Shown here in pieces: positions 21,597 to 32,590 of a DNA stretch of 64,000 nucleotides. The first letter of the stretch is position 1. Each line of letters opens with the position of its first letter. The notes below the pieces were generated by a model. That model was not told the origin of the DNA. It did not search any database and saw only the letters and a program-made list of their open reading frames with translations. Both the position numbers and the translations under genes were made by a program. This DNA comes from Tubulanus polymorphus (lineage: Eukaryota > Nemertea > Palaeonemertea > Tubulaniformes > Tubulanidae): assembly GCF_964204645.1 (NCBI RefSeq), contig NC_134035.1, forward strand, positions 4,464,501 through 4,528,500, given 5' to 3'.

Positions 21597-21757
21597 TAGA
21601 CAAAAACCCACAATAAAAAGAAAAATATCTGGTAGCTTAACGTTTCAACTCAATTCTATGAGCCATTTTCAAAACAGTTTTTGAAAATGGCTCATAGAAT
21701 TGAGTTGAAACGTTAAGCTACCAGATAGTTTTTCTTTTTATTGTAGGTTTTTGTCTA
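21597..21757. repeat. Near-perfect 161-bp fold-back hairpin
   Basis: Left arm 21597-21674 and right arm 21679-21757 are reverse complements apart from one substitution and one single-base indel, around a four-base loop (CAGT). The arms contain TATCTGGTAGCTTAACG and GAGCCATTTTCAAAA. Such a structure fits a fold-back element or a long-hairpin RNA precursor. Nothing in the flanks shows a target duplication with certainty. Confidence 0.9.
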
Positions 21758-22600
21758 CTATTGATATTGGACAGCCATTTGTCTATGGAAACCAGTCGGT
21801 GAAATTCATTGGGCCGCTGTTCATATAAATGGTAACGGCTCTTACATAGAGAAGGAATCCACAAGACAGTGGAGAAAACGACATGATACGGATGGTACCT
21901 TTAATTGACTTACAATGTATAATCTCTATTGTATGTTTACCTAATATATATAGCTTATAAAAATGCTGAATATTGCTTAACAAGAAGATTATTTAGCTTT
22001 TGTTTGAGAACTTTTTCATTTATTCATATCTCTATCCGATTTATTCATTTTGTCCTAGTACGTATTCGATTCAGAATTAGTTGAACTGTGTGCTTGAAAA
22101 CGTGGAATGTTTAAGTCTATGCATGTATCTCAATGAAATATGGAGTTTCTATTCGGAAATGTAATTTTGAAGAAAGATAGAACGAAAAGTCCATTACTGT
22201 CCAACATTGTCGTTTCACGTGTTTTGAAATGATAAAAATGTCGGAAAAATGGGATTTCTGAAAATCCATAATCAAAGGGCCTGTGAAATATGATAACATT
22301 CGCGTCACTAATAGTTCTTTGAAAAGAGAAAAATCGCCCAAAACTAAAGGACTATCGTGCTAAACAAAATCGCAACTGGCAACTGCAAATGGTTTATTCC
22401 GGACAACTTCGGCCGTTTACATAAATTACGTGTATTTATTGGAAGAAATAATATTTCCGCTCTTATACTAATGCTGGCCGTTAAAAAGCAATGTTGATTC
22501 TCGAATCTATAAACGTCAGTCACCGACACGAATGATAGAAATTCATCTCCTTTTTCTTTTGAACTTTTGCTAAATTGTTGAGTCTAGGTTCGCAAAAATA
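21758..22600. other. Intergenic region before receptor 3
   Basis: AT-rich sequence with no recognised gene, RNA or long repeat. The last part starts to resemble the upstream region of receptor 2 (GTCTAGGTTCGCAAAAATA, near 22580). Confidence 0.4.
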
Positions 22601-22871
22601 ATTCCTTTAATTCGATTTTATTTCTTCGTTATTGATATAGGGATTTAAATCCTTTTTTTTGAAACTCGACCGAGGTCGCGCTATTACTTTGCCAATCTCT
22701 TATTCTTTGAAACAAATGAATAACTAGATAGTGCATGAATTGATAAATAAAAACAGTTTTTGGTAGCAATACATTCCATTTATTTTGTTCTTTAAATCAG
22801 ATTATTTTATCGAAATCGAATGAAATTATGTTTGGCGATGTTGTACGATTTGACGGCACAAGCTTCACCAC

Positions 22872-22879
22872 ATTTGCAT
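22872..22879 (+). promoter_or_regulatory. Octamer ATTTGCAT upstream of receptor 3
   Basis: POU-type octamer 32 bp before the start codon, at the same relative place as at 9491 for receptor 1. The octamer is intact here and altered in receptor 2. Confidence 0.35.
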
Positions 22880-22910
22880 ATTCCAAGCTGACACCAGAAC
22901 CAATAGCAAG

Positions 22911-23861
22911 ATGGCCATCGTCAATGTCACCTTCTTGCAACCAATCGGTCGCCCTTACCACACGTACTTCGCTTTGAAAGCCATCGCGAAACTATCCGGT
23001 TCGAACAGAACAGTGGCGCTGATCACTTTTCCGATCATATTCATTCTAGGTACGTTCGGCAACACGGCCAGTTTCCTGGTGATGAGTAGCCGAAGATTCA
23101 GACGATTTTCATACGCGAATTACTTGATGGTCTTGTCCGTTGCCGATCTATTACTGACCATCAGTATGTCCGGTATGCCGTTGTGGGATTTCGCGTTGAG
23201 AAACGTTAATTTCTCCAGTCTCGGACAGTGTTTAGCTTACGAATTCGTATTCAAACTCGCGTATTCCTGGAGCACGACTATAATCGTTTTTATTACGGTT
23301 GAAAGAGTCCTCGTTGTTGTTTTTCCGTTCACATCGCGGGTTATATGCACGGTTAAATGTTCTCGCCGCGTCATGTTAGTTATGGTCGTTCCCAATTTCC
23401 TAGTCGCCAGTCACACGTTTTTCGGTATGCGGTTTTCCGACGAGCTGAAATGTCACTATTACAGTTTCTACTTCCAGAAACAGATCTACACTTACCTGAA
23501 CGCCTTTTACTACGTCGGTCCAAGTGTGCTCCTGATCGTTTGTAATTTGGTAATCGTGATTTTCATGCGGCGTGGTTTAAAAGTCGGGGAGACCGGACGA
23601 AAGACGGCTAAAGCCCGCCGTACAACCATAATGCTGATGACGGTGTCTCTGACCTTCGTGGTTACCACATTGCCCAACACGTTCACGTCGTTTCTACCAA
23701 TTCCCGATCATACCGTCGATTATTTCTACACGATATTCACGATGGTTACGACGTTGAATTACTCGTTAAATTTCTATATCTATCTATTACTGGGGTCTGA
23801 AGTCCGCGCGTTCGTAACGGAGAAGATTACCTGCAAAACCGACGCGAAGATTGCTCGGTAA
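22911..23861 (+). CDS. Rhodopsin-like G protein-coupled receptor 3
   Basis: Third single-exon paralog, 316 codons. Motifs: GNTASFLVM in TM1, SVADLL in TM2, GQC before TM3, VERVLVVVFPF in place of DRY, TTLPNT in TM6 and NFYIYLLLGSEVR in TM7. Differences from receptors 1 and 2 cluster in the outer half (YHTYFALKAIAKL, NVNFSSLGQ, DELKCHYYSFYFQK) and in TM5 (YVGPSVLLIV). Loop 3 and the cytosolic tail (EKITCKTDAKIAR) are nearly the same. That pattern, conserved inside and varied outside, is what diversification for ligands would give, but I have not counted substitutions. The gene lies 650 bp upstream of NSFL1C on the same strand, with separate promoters expected. Confidence 0.9.
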   Translation: MAIVNVTFLQPIGRPYHTYFALKAIAKLSGSNRTVALITFPIIFILGTFGNTASFLVMSSRRFRRFSYANYLMVLSVADLLLTISMSGMPLWDFALRNVNFSSLGQCLAYEFVFKLAYSWSTTIIVFITVERVLVVVFPFTSRVICTVKCSRRVMLVMVVPNFLVASHTFFGMRFSDELKCHYYSFYFQKQIYTYLNAFYYVGPSVLLIVCNLVIVIFMRRGLKVGETGRKTAKARRTTIMLMTVSLTFVVTTLPNTFTSFLPIPDHTVDYFYTIFTMVTTLNYSLNFYIYLLLGSEVRAFVTEKITCKTDAKIAR

Positions 23862-24510
23862 AATTCGATAGAAAATTACCCGGCAATTTTTCCCAATTAT
23901 TATCATCCAAGTTCGATTTTAGTGAAGGGAAAATTTGTTTTAATGGTCCATTGTTGTAGAAACGTTATGGAATTTGCTCGTAAAATGGACGAAGATTAGT
24001 CAATCAATTGTGCATTAAATCGTTACGGTGTGGAAGGTCGTCGAATATGATATAATCAAAGTTGCATGATTCATATATTCAATATATTTCACATCCCCCC
24101 GAACGAGACCAGTTTCTAAGTCTTATTTATTTTTCATAATACTTTGTACTTTCCATCCTTTGCAAAATATTTGTTTTATTACTTTGAAATATAATAGTTC
24201 AATCATCCGTAAATACCCGTTTTCACTTGTGCTAACTTAAAACCTTATCGGTAACTTCACACCGCGTTTAGAATAGTTACTTCCAGAATCTCGATATTAG
24301 GCAACCAACTACATAACAGGATCAATCCCTGTTTTAGGATCAAAATCGAAATGGTTCCTCCGTTTCTAATGCGCGGTGCCGGCAGCGAAATCGTGAGCAA
24401 AAATTAAAACACGGATATGGACTTATGTATTCGAGTCCAGTCTGACAGTCCTACAATTCATTCAACTGGTTACCTCCGCTAGCCAACAATTTATCGAAAA
24501 TTCCCCGAAA
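23862..24510 (+). other. Receptor 3 3' flank and NSFL1C promoter region
   Basis: The first 170 bp match the 3' flanks of the other receptors. Nearer to NSFL1C, GC content rises (GCGCGGTGCCGGCAGCG at 24371-24387) with no TATA box, as is common for housekeeping promoters. The start codon is in AAAATGG context. Confidence 0.4.
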
Positions 24511-27500
24511 ATGGCCGACGCTGAAAAAAGTTCGAAAATTGAACAGTTCAAAAATCTGACAGGTGTCGACGACGGTAGAGCCCAGTTTTATTTAGAATCG
24601 GCGGCCTGGCACCTGGAGGTAGGTTGAATCTGATCCGTATCTACCTGTCGATTATCGCTGGCCGGGTTGAAGCGGTTTCGAATTAGATTTTATCCGGCAG
24701 AAAACTGAATTGTCATGCTACTACTATTAAAAGAAATTCAATACAAATCGATCATTTTATTGCGCTGATTTTCATAATCGGATGAATTAACAATAGAGAT
24801 TTCTGGTGCAGTAGTGTATTGGAAGAGGGGGAGGGGATTTCTGAATACAAAGAATCCTAGATCCTCCCTTGTAGTATTCATCCAGTTTCAATTTCAGTTT
24901 TAGAAACCAGTGGCCGGTTTTTATAGACTCTGGTTTATCTTTAAGCTGGGGGCTAACTCACTCGAAAATGAATCGAGTTAGCCCCGGGTTTAAGTTAACA
25001 CCAGTCTATAAAACCAGGCCCAGGTTTTAACTGGTCTGTGCTGCTCATCTAGATCTAACGTATGCGTATGTATACGTTGACGTAACCACTAGTTCTGGCA
25101 TTGATAGTGTAGTGTTCCGTCTCAGTGTGACCGATGACAGCGACTGACAAATAACTACAACGCATGATGACCAGACATTGCACCAACTTTATTATCATAA
25201 ACCGTGTCGACCGCGCACACCTGTACCCGGAAGTATTCTTATCAATACAATTCATACAATTGACACTGATACAATGATAGATGGCGCTTGCATCCAATCA
25301 AGCCCACTTCAATAGACGCAATGATAGACTGTCTCGTCTGTCACACATGCTCTCCATGTTTTGTTTTGGTCCGTAATTTCGTTGATAATCGGCTGATCTA
25401 CCTTTATTGTGCGTCAATTTTTTTTCAACGACGTCCATTCAGAAGTAAACAACAATTTTTGTGAAAGTTGTTTTTGTTTCCATTGATCAGCGATAGTTTT
25501 TCAGCCTACACTCGCGTAATGCTGAATGAAGAACTGATCCGCGGACGCTCAGAAACATTGCTATGATGTCATCACCTAATCATTAGCATAAAACAATGTA
25601 GGTGGCGCCACGTGACAGGCTGCCAAAGCCGCCTTTCAGCATTACGTGAGCGTATGCTAGTTCAACAATCGAGGATAGATGAAAACAAAAACAAATTTAG
25701 GCCCATGCCCATTCATAATTTATTTCTGAATGTAAATATCTTTCTAAACAAATTGATGCATAATAATCACGGATAAATCGATTATTAACGAAATTGCGGA
25801 CCAAAATGTCGTACGGAGAGCATACGTGTGACGGACAGTAGTTTATCATGCCCTCAAATTGTATCTATCATACCCTCACATACCCAACAAATGTGAAAGG
25901 AACCATGAACTAATCTTAACCCCCTGGCCTGGAGTCAGTGACCTAACAACTGAACAATCAATAAGTTTAACATCGCAGCTTTTAGTCAGAAAAAACATTA
26001 TGCTCTGCTCGCCACAAAAGGCAGATTGATTAATGGATGTCAAAATATTAGAATATTCTTGTTCTCACTCATGCTGTAATGACCAATTCCTACTCCGAAT
26101 GCCCCAGAATATACTTGCTTTGACGAAAATTATTGATCCCGCAATTTCTGAGATGAGCTTAGTCTTCTGTATGTCATATTGCAGCAGAGCCAACCCTATA
26201 GATGTCGATATTTACAGGTTGCTGTTGAAAGTTTCTATGAAAACGACGGTTTAGACGGTGATGACGACGACGATGTTCGAGTAATTCCGAATCCTGACCC
26301 GGAGGATTCCCCGGTAACGATGAACACCTCGCCGCAGGCAACTAGAAATACCAACAGGTCAGTTCGTTTATCGAGACACGTCCTGATAAACATCCCGTTT
26401 CTTTGAATCCTAGTCCCAAAGTCGATTCATGTTCGCCTGGGATCGATTTTTCGGGGATTTTTCTCCTAATCTTTTGAACACAATTTGGTCTTAATACGAC
26501 CAGTGAAACTGCGCAGTCTGAATAAAGCGCCTTTTTTATATACATTTTTTGGACTGTGGCCTACTGACTACAGTGGCCACTTTTGACCTAAGTGTTTAAA
26601 TACCTCCGGCACCTGAGGGACTGTTATTATCTAGGGTTTGGTCATTGAAGACTACGGGGCTGAGCCTATAAGAAAAGCAGGGCTGGTTTTAAGCTAAATT
26701 CGGGTTGAAAATGAAAAATCTGATATAATAAATACCGCCGGCCACAGTTTTCCGGCACTTAGGAGCTTATTGTCACCTAGGGTTTGGTTATTGCGGACTA
26801 AGGGGCTGAGCCTATAATTGCAGGCATTGCTGAATCGTAAAAACCGTGTTGTATTTTCGTTTAGGGTAACAACGTTTTCAAGTTTCCAGCGTAATGACCA
26901 GCCGGCTGAAGGCGAGGAAGAGGGCCAGATGTTTTACGCGGGAGGTTCCGAACACAGGTTTGTAGAGCGCTGCGTCATATATTCGATGAATACAGTTCAA
27001 CTTCACAAGTTGTCGTAGTCTTGGCGTTCTTTACGAAGACCACTGGGTATCCGAGTAAATTGAATTGGAAATACAAAATTGGTCCTCGAAAAATTGAAAT
27101 TGAAGGTGACGAGCAATTTGATGACAATTCACATTACAGTGTGGCCACGTAAAGGGAATTTTCTTTCTAGGTCAGGGGATTTTATAATAAGATAAAAAAT
27201 GTCAGGGAGATTTGTTGAGATTGCTAAATTGCTGGTACCGTCTATGTCTTTAGTATTTGAGTGTTTTGATCAATTGGATTCTTAGCACATCCATTCAGGG
27301 AAATTAACCTGCATGTATAGGGAATAGTCGGGGCAAAGTAAGTGGAATAGAAGTGGCCACCCTGACGATATTTGTTTATCGCGCATTTCAATTTGTGCTC
27401 ATTGCTGGGATTAGCTTATACCGCTGCTCTGATGACGATGGCACCAACATCTGTGAACGTTGATAATCCTGTCTGAAACTGAAGTTTTTCCAAGACACTA

Positions 27501-30500
27501 GGCTTCACAGAAATTCTAATTTCTACTTGTTTTCCAGCGGTCAAGCGATAGTTGGACCACCGAGGAAGAAAAAGCAAGGCTCAACCGCTGACGATCTTAT
27601 ACAGAACATGTTTAAATCTGCCAGAGAGTAAGTTCTGGGGCTTTCTTTTATTCATTAAACTACAATAATTTGATTTAGTAAACAAACAGAATACTGCCTG
27701 GTACCAAAGTAGATTGTGCTGACCTTGCAAAAATCTGGCTATGAACTGTAATTTAGGGATTGGGAAAAAGATCTTATTAAGAAAATAAAAACCTGAAACA
27801 TTGCGTTTCATTAGAACATTGTATAGCAAGTATGTCAGGAAATAACACAGAATTGGGAAGATAGGTCGGCGGATTAGGTTGAAGGTTATTCGGCGTATTT
27901 GAATCGTAATTGTTTTCTTGATCAGACACGGAGCCGAAGATGTCGGAATGGATGAAGCGATCGGTCAAAAGAAACGAAATAAACCGACGTTTAAAGGCGC
28001 CGGATATCGACTCGGTGAGACGCCTGACGATTCGGAGAAAGTTTCCAGCGGTCCAGTAGACGAACCGCAAGAGGTATGTTCATGTAGGGCTGTCAGTTTG
28101 GTGAAACACTTTGTTCTATCTTGCTTAAACCAACTTCCGTTGTCGCTCCGTGTTAGACTTTAACATCTAACAAAACTATTGCAAAATTGAAATTTTCTAT
28201 TCGACATACGTAATCTGTGACACCTATAGTAGCCTGTGTGTATCGGTCATCTCTCCCTGAGAGGTCACATCCGAGCTGCTACATTACAGATCCCGCTCAA
28301 TTAGGATCATTATGACCAATCAGATGAATCCGGTTAATCATAAATTTGTATTTTACACAAATTTTTTGTGTGAAATGATATCCCGATTAGGTCAAAATCC
28401 AGATAAAACCAATTCGAATGAAGCGGGTCTGGACTGTACAGCTATCGGTCAGGCAATTATCCATTCACAACCGGGGATATTACGTGCAATTAAGTATCTT
28501 GACCATGGGCTCTACATTAATTACACCTAAGTCTTTTCAAATAATTTTAGCTCTTAAATAATTTCTTCATTAATCAATTGAGAACTAATGATTTTTTGTC
28601 CAAAATCGCACACCCAAACCACACTCCAACTCCTGTGAATGAAACATAATAATTGTTTGTTGTTCGTAAACAGATCGATGTCACTATAACGTTCTGGAAA
28701 GATGGATTTAGTGTTGATGATGGTCCTGTACGTGATTTCATGGATGAAGCGAACAAACCGTTTCTGGATTCGATCGCGAGAGGGTAAGAACTTAACTCAC
28801 AATGGCTGCAGTCATATCATCTTTTGATTTCTCGACCGCTCCTTAGGAAACAGTTCAACACATCGTATGATTATATTACGATGAAGAGTCTTCACCGAAC
28901 TGGCATGGAAAACTGGTCTAGCGCGATTCTAAACGAAAATAATGGCGATTTTTTTTCAATCAGGGAAATTCCGATGGAATTAGTTCGACGGGCAAAAGGA
29001 GGTGAAGTCAACGTGAATATGGTCGACAAGCGGACAGATGAGTTCACGAAACCGAAAAAGAACACTCGTGCCTTCACCGGCGAGGGACGTATGCTAGGAA
29101 GGTCAGTTTTGCGGACAATATTTCTAATTCTTGCACCTCTCCTGATTCTGAAATTAACTCTTGACTTTGTGGTTAAAACTTCAGGGGGCAGTTAGGGTCC
29201 GTTCTAAAGAATGAAAGCCACTTGCCCGAGGGCAAGCGTAGCTGAAATTTCACTTCATAAGTCCAGTTGCCTTACACAGGCAGTCCGACTGGCGGCACAA
29301 TCATCCATTGTATGGATTGGGTAAAAAGCTTTGAGACAAAGAATTGCACCAGCTCGGCTGACTAGTGAAAATGATAACCTACTACTTGCCCTAATTAGAA
29401 TATACTTGTCGCGGGCAATCGAACAATGCTTAGATCAAACCCTGCATAGTCATGGCTTCGATTGAAGACCAGTTAAAGATAATCTTTGTTCTATTGCCAA
29501 TCTGAATAATTCATAAGATTTAAGACTACTTTTCGACTTGAACTAGCAGATTGGGTCAGGAAATACAATCCACTTTATATTAGAAGACAAATTATTTTAG
29601 CTGATTAAGATGAGACAATGCCTCATTAATTGATGCTTAAAGGTTATTTCCAAGGTCCTCCTTCATAAACACAGTTGTAAGCGTTATTTGCATTAGGAAT
29701 TGTGGCCAATTATTGACATGCCTCATAAACTGTACGTTCAGCTCTACGTGTGTCTTAACATTCAGCCCGTGTCCAGCTGTAGCGGTTACGAACACGACGT
29801 CCGACAAGTTAAAACAAAACCAGGACAGCGCGCAATCCGAAATCTCAGTCGATGCTAGTCAACCTACTACGCAAATACAAATACGCCTTTCAGACGGTTC
29901 GAGGTACGTTTCATTTTTCAACCATTTCAACTACAGTCAACCCCTGATATACCGCCCTGCGATATACTGCTACCGCCAGGTTTTCTTAATGTACATCTCA
30001 ATACAAATACATAGTAAAACACCCCCGATAAACGCCATACTCTCTATGTTGCCAAAATCGTTCTGCACCGATGTGGGCGGTATATCGGGGGTTGAATGTA
30101 CTCGGATTTTACGCCCAGTTTGTTCTGTTAGTTCGTGCATGCATCATCCGCTCATTTCCTACGTGTAAGCAATGCTCAAATTTGTGTGCTGGTATTTCAT
30201 GAACTTTTTCTGAACTGAATTACGATAACTGTAAATTTCACTGGGGTTTTGCAGACTGGTGGCGAAATTCAATCACACGCATTCGGTCGGTGACATCAGA
30301 AGATATATTTGCACGTATCCTTTTGAAAAACTAGGCCTCTATGAAACCCGAACCTTCTTCACCGCCTCGCTAGGGCTAAATAGCTGAACTATGGTGTACT
30401 TTGACTCAAGACTAGTTCTGGTAAATGAATCAATTGAGTGGGATCGATAGGGTTAAAGACTGTATTCATTACTCGGGCATTGATTAAATCATACTTTTTT

Positions 30501-31161
30501 GGACAATTCTAAAGACTTACCTTATCGTTACATCTCATAACAAAAAAAGAATTATAAGAAGAATTTTCTGCAGTGTGGAACTCTACTTAGAATTTAATTA
30601 GTTTCATACTGGATTGAACGTACAGATTATCTGGTCTCCTGAAGTTCGTTGTAACAAGGTTCAGTAAATTCGTTTTGTTATGGATTTTAAAAACTCAAAC
30701 GCCGCCACTGACCTGGAAAACTCAGGGCATCAGAAAATTCTAGTAGAATCAACTGGGGGAAAACTCCGGGAATTTGGATGTGTTATTCACCAAGCGTTTC
30801 TTTATCAATATGTGACGCATAAAAAAAGAAGAATAAACAGTAACATTTTAAACCAAGAAATTTCTCTAGACTCACTCACGGAATCTATTCTGATAACGTA
30901 GAAAACATTTGTGAATTGGAAGTAATTTGTATTAGTGGAAAGTGGTTGCCCTGTAACGGTATACGTTTTATACTATATATTATTCATCGTTGTAATGTTA
31001 TGAGATTTAACCGTACGATTGAACTCAGAGCTCGTCCAGAATTCGCATCGATGTCGTTCGTGTTGATGACGGCGTATCCGAAAAACGAACTCACCGACAA
31101 TTCGGTGAAGATTAACGAAGCGAACCTCTTGAACGCGGTTATTATTCAGCAGATGCGATAG
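24511..31161 (+). CDS. NSFL1C: NSFL1 cofactor p47 (p97/VCP adaptor)
   Basis: Ten exons join in frame to 385 codons: 24511-24618, 26218-26357, 26865-26957, 27538-27627, 27926-28073, 28674-28783, 28964-29101, 29766-29903, 30255-30314 and 31029-31161, all with GT-AG borders. p47 brings the p97/VCP ATPase to syntaxin for Golgi and ER membrane fusion and binds ubiquitin. The UBA domain is residues 1-46 (GVDDGRAQFYLESAAWHLE), followed by an acidic run (GLDGDDDDDV), EEGQMFYAGGSEHSGQAIVG, a basic PPRKKK, the SEP domain at about 194-258 (ITFWKDGFSVDDGP; FTGEGRMLG) and the UBX domain at about 306-383 (TTQIQIRLSDGSR; NEANLLNAVI). Length is close to the vertebrate 370. The p97-binding loop reads AYPKNEL, with Tyr where FP is usual. 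No damage is visible. Confidence 0.95.
24915..25015. repeat. Hairpin in NSFL1C intron 1
   Basis: GGGGGCTAACTCACTCG on the left pairs with CGAGTTAGCCCCGGG on the right, extending with small interruptions outward to TTTATAGACT/AGTCTATAAA. The loop is about ten bases. Arms are about 42-50 bp. Confidence 0.75.
25318..25851. mobile_element. Long-inverted-repeat fold-back element in intron 1
   Basis: Left and right halves are inverted copies. GTCACACATGCTCTCC (25336) pairs with GGAGAGCATACGTGTGAC, TTTTGGTCCGTAATTTCGTT with AACGAAATTGCGGACCAAAA, TTGTTTTTGTTT with AAAACAAAAACAA, and CGCGTAATGCTGAA with TTCAGCATTACGTG. Arms are about 200 bp with many mismatches, around a central 110 bp. No transposase is encoded. 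Exact ends are not resolved. Confidence 0.7.
26600..26823. repeat. Duplicated segment in NSFL1C intron 2
   Basis: CCGGCAC, then CTAGGGTTTGGT, then GGGGCTGAGCCTATAA occur at about 26611-26671 and again at about 26752-26818. The copies are about 145 bp apart and diverged. Confidence 0.7.
29934..30098. mobile_element. TA-flanked miniature element in NSFL1C intron 8
   Basis: Terminal repeats of about 24 bp (CAGTCAACCCCTGATATACC at the left and its complement at the right with two mismatches) enclose 165 bp, bordered by TA on both sides (29932-29933 and 30099-30100). TA targets are typical of Tc1/mariner/pogo elements, so this is probably a non-autonomous relative. Confidence 0.75.
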
Positions 31162-31421
31162 ACCGAAAAACTCGCAGCCGTAAACGAACTGTTTAATAAT
31201 TCGAACAACGACGACAGAACTTTTGAAATAATTCACGTGCTTTATAATCGACGGGTGGATATCGTGCGAAGTTCACAACCGAAACGGGATTCGAAACGGT
31301 TCGGGAATTGATAAGTTACGCCGGCATTTCGGGATTTGGCTGTAACCGGTCGTGAGATCGACGCCGTGTACGAATTTTCGATTAATATATGTTTTGGTTG
31401 CGTGTGTTTGTGTATTGTTCG

Positions 31422-31769
31422 ACAGTAGACTCCCATTGTCTAGAATCCGGCGAGACCGATGAATTTGCGCCGAGGTTCACCAGTTCCCAGTTCCGGAGCG
31501 GTCGGAGCTGGGATAAACGTTATCATTAGAATTGAAGTGAGAAGATTTGAAATGCAGTCAAACCCGCTTAATTCGAATTTCGTTCCAATCCGGACAATAT
31601 TTGCAGTCCATTTATTCATTAATATACCAGAAAATCGCTTTTCATCAGGATTTCCCGTAAACCGGATGGATTTTGTTTGTCACAAATGGTCCGAATTAAG
31701 CGGATTCTACTGTACACGTGTATCGGGTAATCTGAAGCAATGGATTCCCGGGTAAACGGAGTCTACTGT
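31422..31769. mobile_element. Outer miniature element with ACAGTAGACTCC ends
   Basis: ACAGTAGACTCC at 31422-31433 recurs inverted at 31758-31769. Inside it sits a second inverted-repeat element (31555-31712), so the two appear nested. Confidence 0.55.
31555..31712. mobile_element. Inner pogo/Tigger-like miniature element
   Basis: The left end reads CAGTCAAACCCGCTTAATTC and the right end, inverted, CAGTAGAATCCGCTTAATTC. The CCGCTTAATTCG motif resembles ends of pogo/Tigger-derived elements from memory. It is 158 bp long with TA at the right border and TG at the left. No coding capacity. Confidence 0.65.
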
Positions 31770-32580
31770 TCTTATTCACAACCCGTTCACTGTAATTTTT
31801 GTAAAATTGGCCAGAAAATCTCTTCATGAGTAGCTTTCACCTATGAAGCTAAGATGAAGAAATAATGCGGGTTATTGAAACGCAGTACGTGTGCCCTCTA
31901 TATGTTGGATTGGGAGTCGATTTGATTAAGTAATTGTTAAATACAGAAGCTACTCCCAAGTAAATTTTTAATTGTAACTTTTTCGTGGAATAATTCGTTT
32001 CCAGTATGATGTATGGCTCTCCGGATGATACCGGCTTGAAACAATGATTGAATAAAAAGACTGTAATTAATTGAATCGTTCAGTGCATTATTAAAGTGTT
32101 ATATACGTTTACTTGTACGATTTCACTTGCGCGAAATAAAATTTCGATTTTATAAAAGTTTTATTCGTGAGGAGTTCGGTTTGTACCAGATTCATTGGCT
32201 AGAAGAGGAGACTCATAGAATAACGCTATCTAATGAAAATGCACGGAAATTTTCCAGACCATTGTTCTTGCTGCGTGGTTGCCCTTTCTCGTTATATAGG
32301 TCCTTCTTTACTATACTCTTTTCATTTTGTTGTGCTCCTGTCAAAGTCTGCCCCTTGATCCGCCCTTGATAAACTATGAATGAACATATATTGTGAATAC
32401 TGTATTTTGGGGTCAGAAGCAAATGATTGATTTCATCTATAGAAATGAATAGTTAAGGACAGTCCTACACAGTTCCCAGTCTATTCATCGTTTTCATTGT
32501 GAAGTAATATAGGCCAAATGAATGCACCGCTCCAATGATCATCTATACGAAATATACTAGACCTGAGTGTGTGACCTGTT
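31770..32580. other. Region downstream of NSFL1C, nothing coding
   Basis: AT-rich sequence without recognised homology. AATAAA at 32051-32056 is one possible distal polyadenylation signal for NSFL1C, 890 bp after its stop; I have no support for its use. Confidence 0.35.
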
Positions 32581-32590
32581 ATCTGGTTAG

